A DNA stretch of 34,436 nt, from NCBI RefSeq assembly GCF_001434055.1, contig NZ_AZCZ01000030.1, positions 1-34,436 on the forward strand, in the 5' to 3' direction. The DNA is from Levilactobacillus parabrevis ATCC 53295. GTDB lineage: Bacteria > Bacillota > Bacilli > Lactobacillales > Lactobacillaceae. This document shows, piece by piece, positions 31,794 through 34,436 of the stretch. The position numbers and the translations under genes are program-made. Each line of letters starts with the position of its first letter. The stretch's first letter is position 1. Below the pieces are notes generated by a model. The model had not been told where the DNA came from. It saw only the letters and a program-made list of their open reading frames with translations, and searched no databases.

Positions 31794-32465
31794 CTAGGCC
31801 ACCGTCATCTTCCCATCCATAATGGCATAGGTTTTATCCGCAAACTCCTTGAGTCGCAGGTCGTGGGTGACCACTACGATGGCCTTGTTGTGTTCCTTGG
31901 CTAGGTCGTGGAGCAGCTGACCGACAACCTTGACCCGCTCACTATCCAGCGCCGCCGTAGGTTCATCGGCGAGGATGATGTCGGGATTCTGGTAGAGGGC
32001 CCGGGCGATGGCAACTCGCTGCGTCTGCCCACCGGAAAGCTCAGCTGGATACTGGTTGGTCAGTTGGCTAATCCCTAATTTTTCCAAGAGATGGCGAAGG
32101 TCCGCCGCACTCAGATTACCCTTGGGCTTGACCCGGTCGACTAGCGCAAACTGGTCCTTCACCGTCAGATAGGGCACCAAGTTGTAGGCCTGTAAAATAA
32201 AGCCGATTCGGTTGAGCCGCAACGCATCCCGCGCCTTACCCGAAAGCTGACTGAGGCCGTTGCCTTGGACCACAACATCCCCCGCGGTCGGCGTCTGAAT
32301 CCCACCGGCAATCGTCAGGAAGGTACTCTTCCCCGACCCGGATGGCCCGATTACCAGGCTAACCTCGCCAGCGGCCGCCGTAAAATTAACGTCCGTGAGT
32401 ACCGTAACTTCATTGGTATTGTGACCGAACGTCTTGGTCACGTGCTTCACTTCAAGAACTGACAT
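31794..32465 (-). CDS. hrtA: ABC transporter ATP-binding protein, heme-efflux type
   Basis: ATPase of 223 residues of the LolD/MacB class. Walker A GPSGSGKST is at 40-48, the signature LSGGQ at 143-147, Walker B IILADE at 163-168 and the switch His202 in VVVTHD. It works with the preceding FtsX-type permease, whose stop lies 3 nt before this start. The operon order TetR-permease-ATPase matches hrtR-hrtB-hrtA of Lactococcus lactis, which exports toxic heme. The heme assignment rests on the regulator and operators (see hrtR). Confidence 0.85.
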   Translation of the reverse strand: MSVLEVKHVTKTFGHNTNEVTVLTDVNFTAAAGEVSLVIGPSGSGKSTFLTIAGGIQTPTAGDVVVQGNGLSQLSGKARDALRLNRIGFILQAYNLVPYLTVKDQFALVDRVKPKGNLSAADLRHLLEKLGISQLTNQYPAELSGGQTQRVAIARALYQNPDIILADEPTAALDSERVKVVGQLLHDLAKEHNKAIVVVTHDLRLKEFADKTYAIMDGKMTVA

Positions 32466-32468
32466 GGT

Positions 32469-33530
32469 CTAACCTCCCATAACGCTGACGGGGTCAACGT
32501 TTAAAATGACTTTGACAGGAATCAAGGCACCGATGACGCCGGTCAATAAGATCCCACCGGTGACACCCGCTAAGAGCGGCACGTTAAAGCTCATCGGCAC
32601 CCCCGCCGGCAACGCCAGTACGGTCGCCAACGTCAGCGCTGCCCCAATCGCCAAGCCACCGACCACGAGAATCAGCGCCTGGCTCACGGTCGTCGTGACC
32701 AATACCTTGGCTGGAATTCCCTGGGCACGCAGGACCGCATAATTGGGTAACTTTTGCATGGTTAAAATGTACAGGAAAACGGCAATCACCACCATCGCAA
32801 TAATCATCAGGAAACCAATCATGAAGGTAAAGGTCGTGTTCTGGGCCGAATAACCCGGTAATTTGTTAATGAATTTGCTCATTGTCAACGTACTCAGATC
32901 ACTGGTCTTGGTCTTAAAGTTATCGCGATTGGTGATGATCCCACTCGCCTGAAAGGCCGTAGTCACGTGACTCAGTGTCCGCCAAGTTCCCAGCGTCCCG
33001 TAGATGACCGGGGCCACGCTGAGCTTGGCATTGTGCGTAAACCCAACGATCTTATACTGCGTATCGGTCGAGTTCAACGTGACCTTATCGCCCAGTCGAT
33101 AGCCGTTGTCCTTAAAGCTATCGTCGACCATGATCTGGTGACTAGTGACCGGCTTATGCCCACTTGTTACCTTGACCCGTTTGTAGATAAACTGGCTCTG
33201 ATTGATGCCCAAGAATTGTGCAGATAACTTCGCCTGACCCTTGGCCTTCGCCACCACGCCGGCCTGACCGATGTAGGCCTCATGGGTAGTCAACTTGACT
33301 TTGTCCGCCGTCTGCTTGGTGATCAGCGATTGCGACAGGCTATCATTGGCGTCTGAATTCAGAACGACCTTGCTGGCATTCCAGGATGAAATAGCCTGGG
33401 TATTCTGCTGAGCGAGGCCGTATGCCAGCCCGCTCAGGACAAACACGAGGTAGCTGACCAGGACGATCATGCCAATAATCAAGCCGTACCGCAGTTTCTC
33501 GTGGCGAATTTCCTTTAATGCTAGAAACAT
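32469..33530 (-). CDS. hrtB: ABC transporter permease (FtsX family), heme-efflux type
   Basis: 353-residue permease with one N-terminal membrane segment (RYGLIIGMIVLVSYLVFVLSGLAYGL), a large extracytoplasmic domain (about 45-230) and three C-terminal segments. This is the MacB/FtsX layout. The opening MFLALKEIRHEKLRYGLIIG resembles HrtB proteins. The C-terminal FtsX domain includes LPNYAVLRAQGIPAKVLV. It starts 2 nt after the hrtR stop, so the three genes form one tightly coupled operon. Confidence 0.85.
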   Translation of the reverse strand: MFLALKEIRHEKLRYGLIIGMIVLVSYLVFVLSGLAYGLAQQNTQAISSWNASKVVLNSDANDSLSQSLITKQTADKVKLTTHEAYIGQAGVVAKAKGQAKLSAQFLGINQSQFIYKRVKVTSGHKPVTSHQIMVDDSFKDNGYRLGDKVTLNSTDTQYKIVGFTHNAKLSVAPVIYGTLGTWRTLSHVTTAFQASGIITNRDNFKTKTSDLSTLTMSKFINKLPGYSAQNTTFTFMIGFLMIIAMVVIAVFLYILTMQKLPNYAVLRAQGIPAKVLVTTTVSQALILVVGGLAIGAALTLATVLALPAGVPMSFNVPLLAGVTGGILLTGVIGALIPVKVILNVDPVSVMGG

Positions 33531-33532
33531 GG

Positions 33533-34051
33533 TCAGTCCTCCTTTGGCTGGAGCAAGGCTAACGTGGTCCGCAAACGTTCGCGGACGGCGGCCTCGCTAG
33601 TGGGTTCTAATAAAATTTCTTTGATGGCCGCGTGACTCAGTACCATGGCAGCCCAAGCAATGGCGGGTAGCCGTGACGAGACGGGGGCGGCGGGTAACAG
33701 GCTCTCATTCTCTGCATAGTGACGGCGAATGAAGGCATAGTACTGACTGTCGTTGACCTGATCGACGAAGTCCACGACGCCCTGATAGATTCGTTCGGCA
33801 TCAAACGTGGTCCGCTCATCCCCACCGGCATCGCGGTGAATCTCGCGTAACGCCACGTGATAGAGATATTGGTAAGCATCCGTTAGATTATCGAAGTACT
33901 TGTAAAAGGCACCCCGGGCAATATCGGCACTCGCCACGATCCGCGCCACTTGGGCATCGGCCAGGCTATGCGCGGAGAATTCGGTGAGTAACGCCGCGGT
34001 CACGCGGTCTTGTTTAGCTGTTGGTAAATGATTAAAAGTCGTTGAAGGCAA
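33533..34051 (-). CDS. hrtR: TetR-family heme-responsive repressor
   Basis: 172-residue repressor of the heme-efflux operon. The helix-turn-helix reads ADAQVARIVASADIARGAFYKYFDNLTDAYQYLY (about 31-64). His72 in ALREIHRD occupies the position of the heme ligand His72 known in L. lactis HrtR; His140 (VLSHAAIKE) may be the second ligand (His149 there). Two TGACA-N3-TGTCA palindromes in its promoter match the known HrtR operator type. Start is TTG 34049-34051, with GAGGAG about 9 nt upstream; no ATG fits. Heme sensing is by analogy, well supported but unproven here. Confidence 0.82.
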   Translation of the reverse strand: MPSTTFNHLPTAKQDRVTAALLTEFSAHSLADAQVARIVASADIARGAFYKYFDNLTDAYQYLYHVALREIHRDAGGDERTTFDAERIYQGVVDFVDQVNDSQYYAFIRRHYAENESLLPAAPVSSRLPAIAWAAMVLSHAAIKEILLEPTSEAAVRERLRTTLALLQPKED

Positions 34052-34078
34052 TGGAAAGACTCCTCTCTATTTGCGAAA

Positions 34079-34093
34079 GTGACATCGTGTCAC
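34079..34093. promoter_or_regulatory. HrtR-type operator 1
   Basis: GTGACATCGTGTCAC, inverted repeat with 6-bp arms. It lies between the promoter and the hrtR start. Confidence 0.82.
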
Positions 34094-34101
34094 TGGTAAG
34101 C

Positions 34102-34130
34102 AGTTTAGCATGGCGGTGACACGGTGTCAA
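34102..34130 (-). promoter_or_regulatory. hrtRBA promoter with HrtR-type operator 2 at the -35
   Basis: On the reverse strand: TTGACA (plus 34125-34130), 17 bp, TAAACT (plus 34102-34107). The palindrome TGACACGGTGTCA (34117-34129) covers the -35. The two operator centres are 37 bp apart. Confidence 0.88.
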
Positions 34131-34315
34131 CTTGAATGCCAAAAAATTGACAAACTGGTCTTCGAGATGCCAGTAAATGTTTATGCGGCTAAATGATCAC
34201 CACTGGAATTTAAGCTTAGTAACCACTAATTATCGGGTGCTATTTCAACCTGTTAAACGAATTTGGTGGTAGGCTAACCGTAAACAGACAGGCACAAATG
34301 ATAGGAGTGATTTTG

Positions 34316-34426
34316 ATGTTGCACATAACTCGAAAATTATTACTCGCTGGCCTTTCCCTAGTTCTCTTTGGTGGAACCATTAGTCCGGTACTGGCTCAAG
34401 CAGATAGCTCTGGAGTGTTTAAATAA
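34316..34426 (+). CDS. Mini-ORF with a signal peptide (36 residues), possibly the remnant of a secreted protein
   Basis: ATG 34316 has GATAGGAG about 8 nt upstream. The frame encodes a positively charged start, a hydrophobic core (LLLAGLSLVLFGGTISPVLA) and an AQA cleavage site, then only DSSGVFK before TAA at 34424. Either it is a very short secreted peptide, or a longer exported protein cut by a frameshift or nonsense change. The window ends 10 nt later, so this cannot be settled here. Confidence 0.45.
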   Translation: MLHITRKLLLAGLSLVLFGGTISPVLAQADSSGVFK

Positions 34427-34436
34427 TTATGTGTAA

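Noticed and set aside
1-34436. CRISPR array, prophage, insertion sequence or tRNA genes
   Set aside because: No regularly spaced repeat-spacer units, transposase or integrase frames, or cloverleaf-forming segments were found by reading both strands.

Overview
The window looks like a chromosomal segment from a member of the Lactobacillaceae. A heterofermentative, plant-associated genus such as Levilactobacillus is my best guess. The reasons are strong AGGAGG-type ribosome sites, dense small operons, a gene for 1,3-propanediol dehydrogenase, a LAB-style hrtRBA heme-efflux operon, and two separate clusters for xylan-derived sugars. Most genes have balanced to GC-rich codon use. The first 2.6 kb is clearly more AT-rich. 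No ribosomal RNA, tRNA, insertion sequence or CRISPR array was seen.

Layout. (1) 1-2636: the N-terminal two thirds of a Cas9 gene, running off the left edge. (2) 2930-4904: a promoter, a T-box riboswitch (probable Met specifier) and a peptide-binding lipoprotein. (3) 5054-6079: two tandem secreted paralogues of unknown function. (4) 6346-10689: a xylo-oligosaccharide cluster with a ROK repressor, a GH43 beta-xylosidase and a GPH transporter. (5) 11207-12829: a purine-type permease coupled to a phosphoribosyltransferase. (6) 13103-14954: a MerR regulator and an MFS exporter. (7) 15059-16379: a TetR regulator and a DUF4097-like membrane protein, each behind a copy of the same 27-bp operator. 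(8) 16464-18398: an old yellow enzyme, a divergent HxlR-like protein and a canonical HxlR regulator. (9) 18537-22328: an S66 peptidase, a CDF cation transporter and the iron-type 1,3-propanediol dehydrogenase. (10) 22441-24692: two GyrI-like proteins and a WYL regulator. (11) 24681-26945: a KduD-like dehydrogenase and a sugar porter. (12) 27146-31676: an AraC regulator divergent from an isoprimeverose transporter and alpha-xylosidase pair (xylPQ). (13) 31794-34051: hrtRBA. (14) 34316-34426: a mini-ORF with a signal peptide.

How the genes work together. The two sugar clusters are complementary: xynP/xynB should take up and split beta-1,4-xylo-oligosaccharides, while xylP/xylQ should take up and split alpha-xylosides such as isoprimeverose from xyloglucan. 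A cre site overlaps the xylPQ promoter, and cre-like sites lie near the other sugar genes, so carbon catabolite control is likely.

Most notable regulatory structures. Four copies of a TCCAC-containing operator are spaced exactly 31 bp apart between araC and xylP. A perfect 16-bp parS site (23060-23075) overlaps a gene start, and a one-mismatch parS lies 5.3 kb away inside another gene. Paired TetR operators occur at 15007/15654, and paired HrtR-type operators at 34080/34117.
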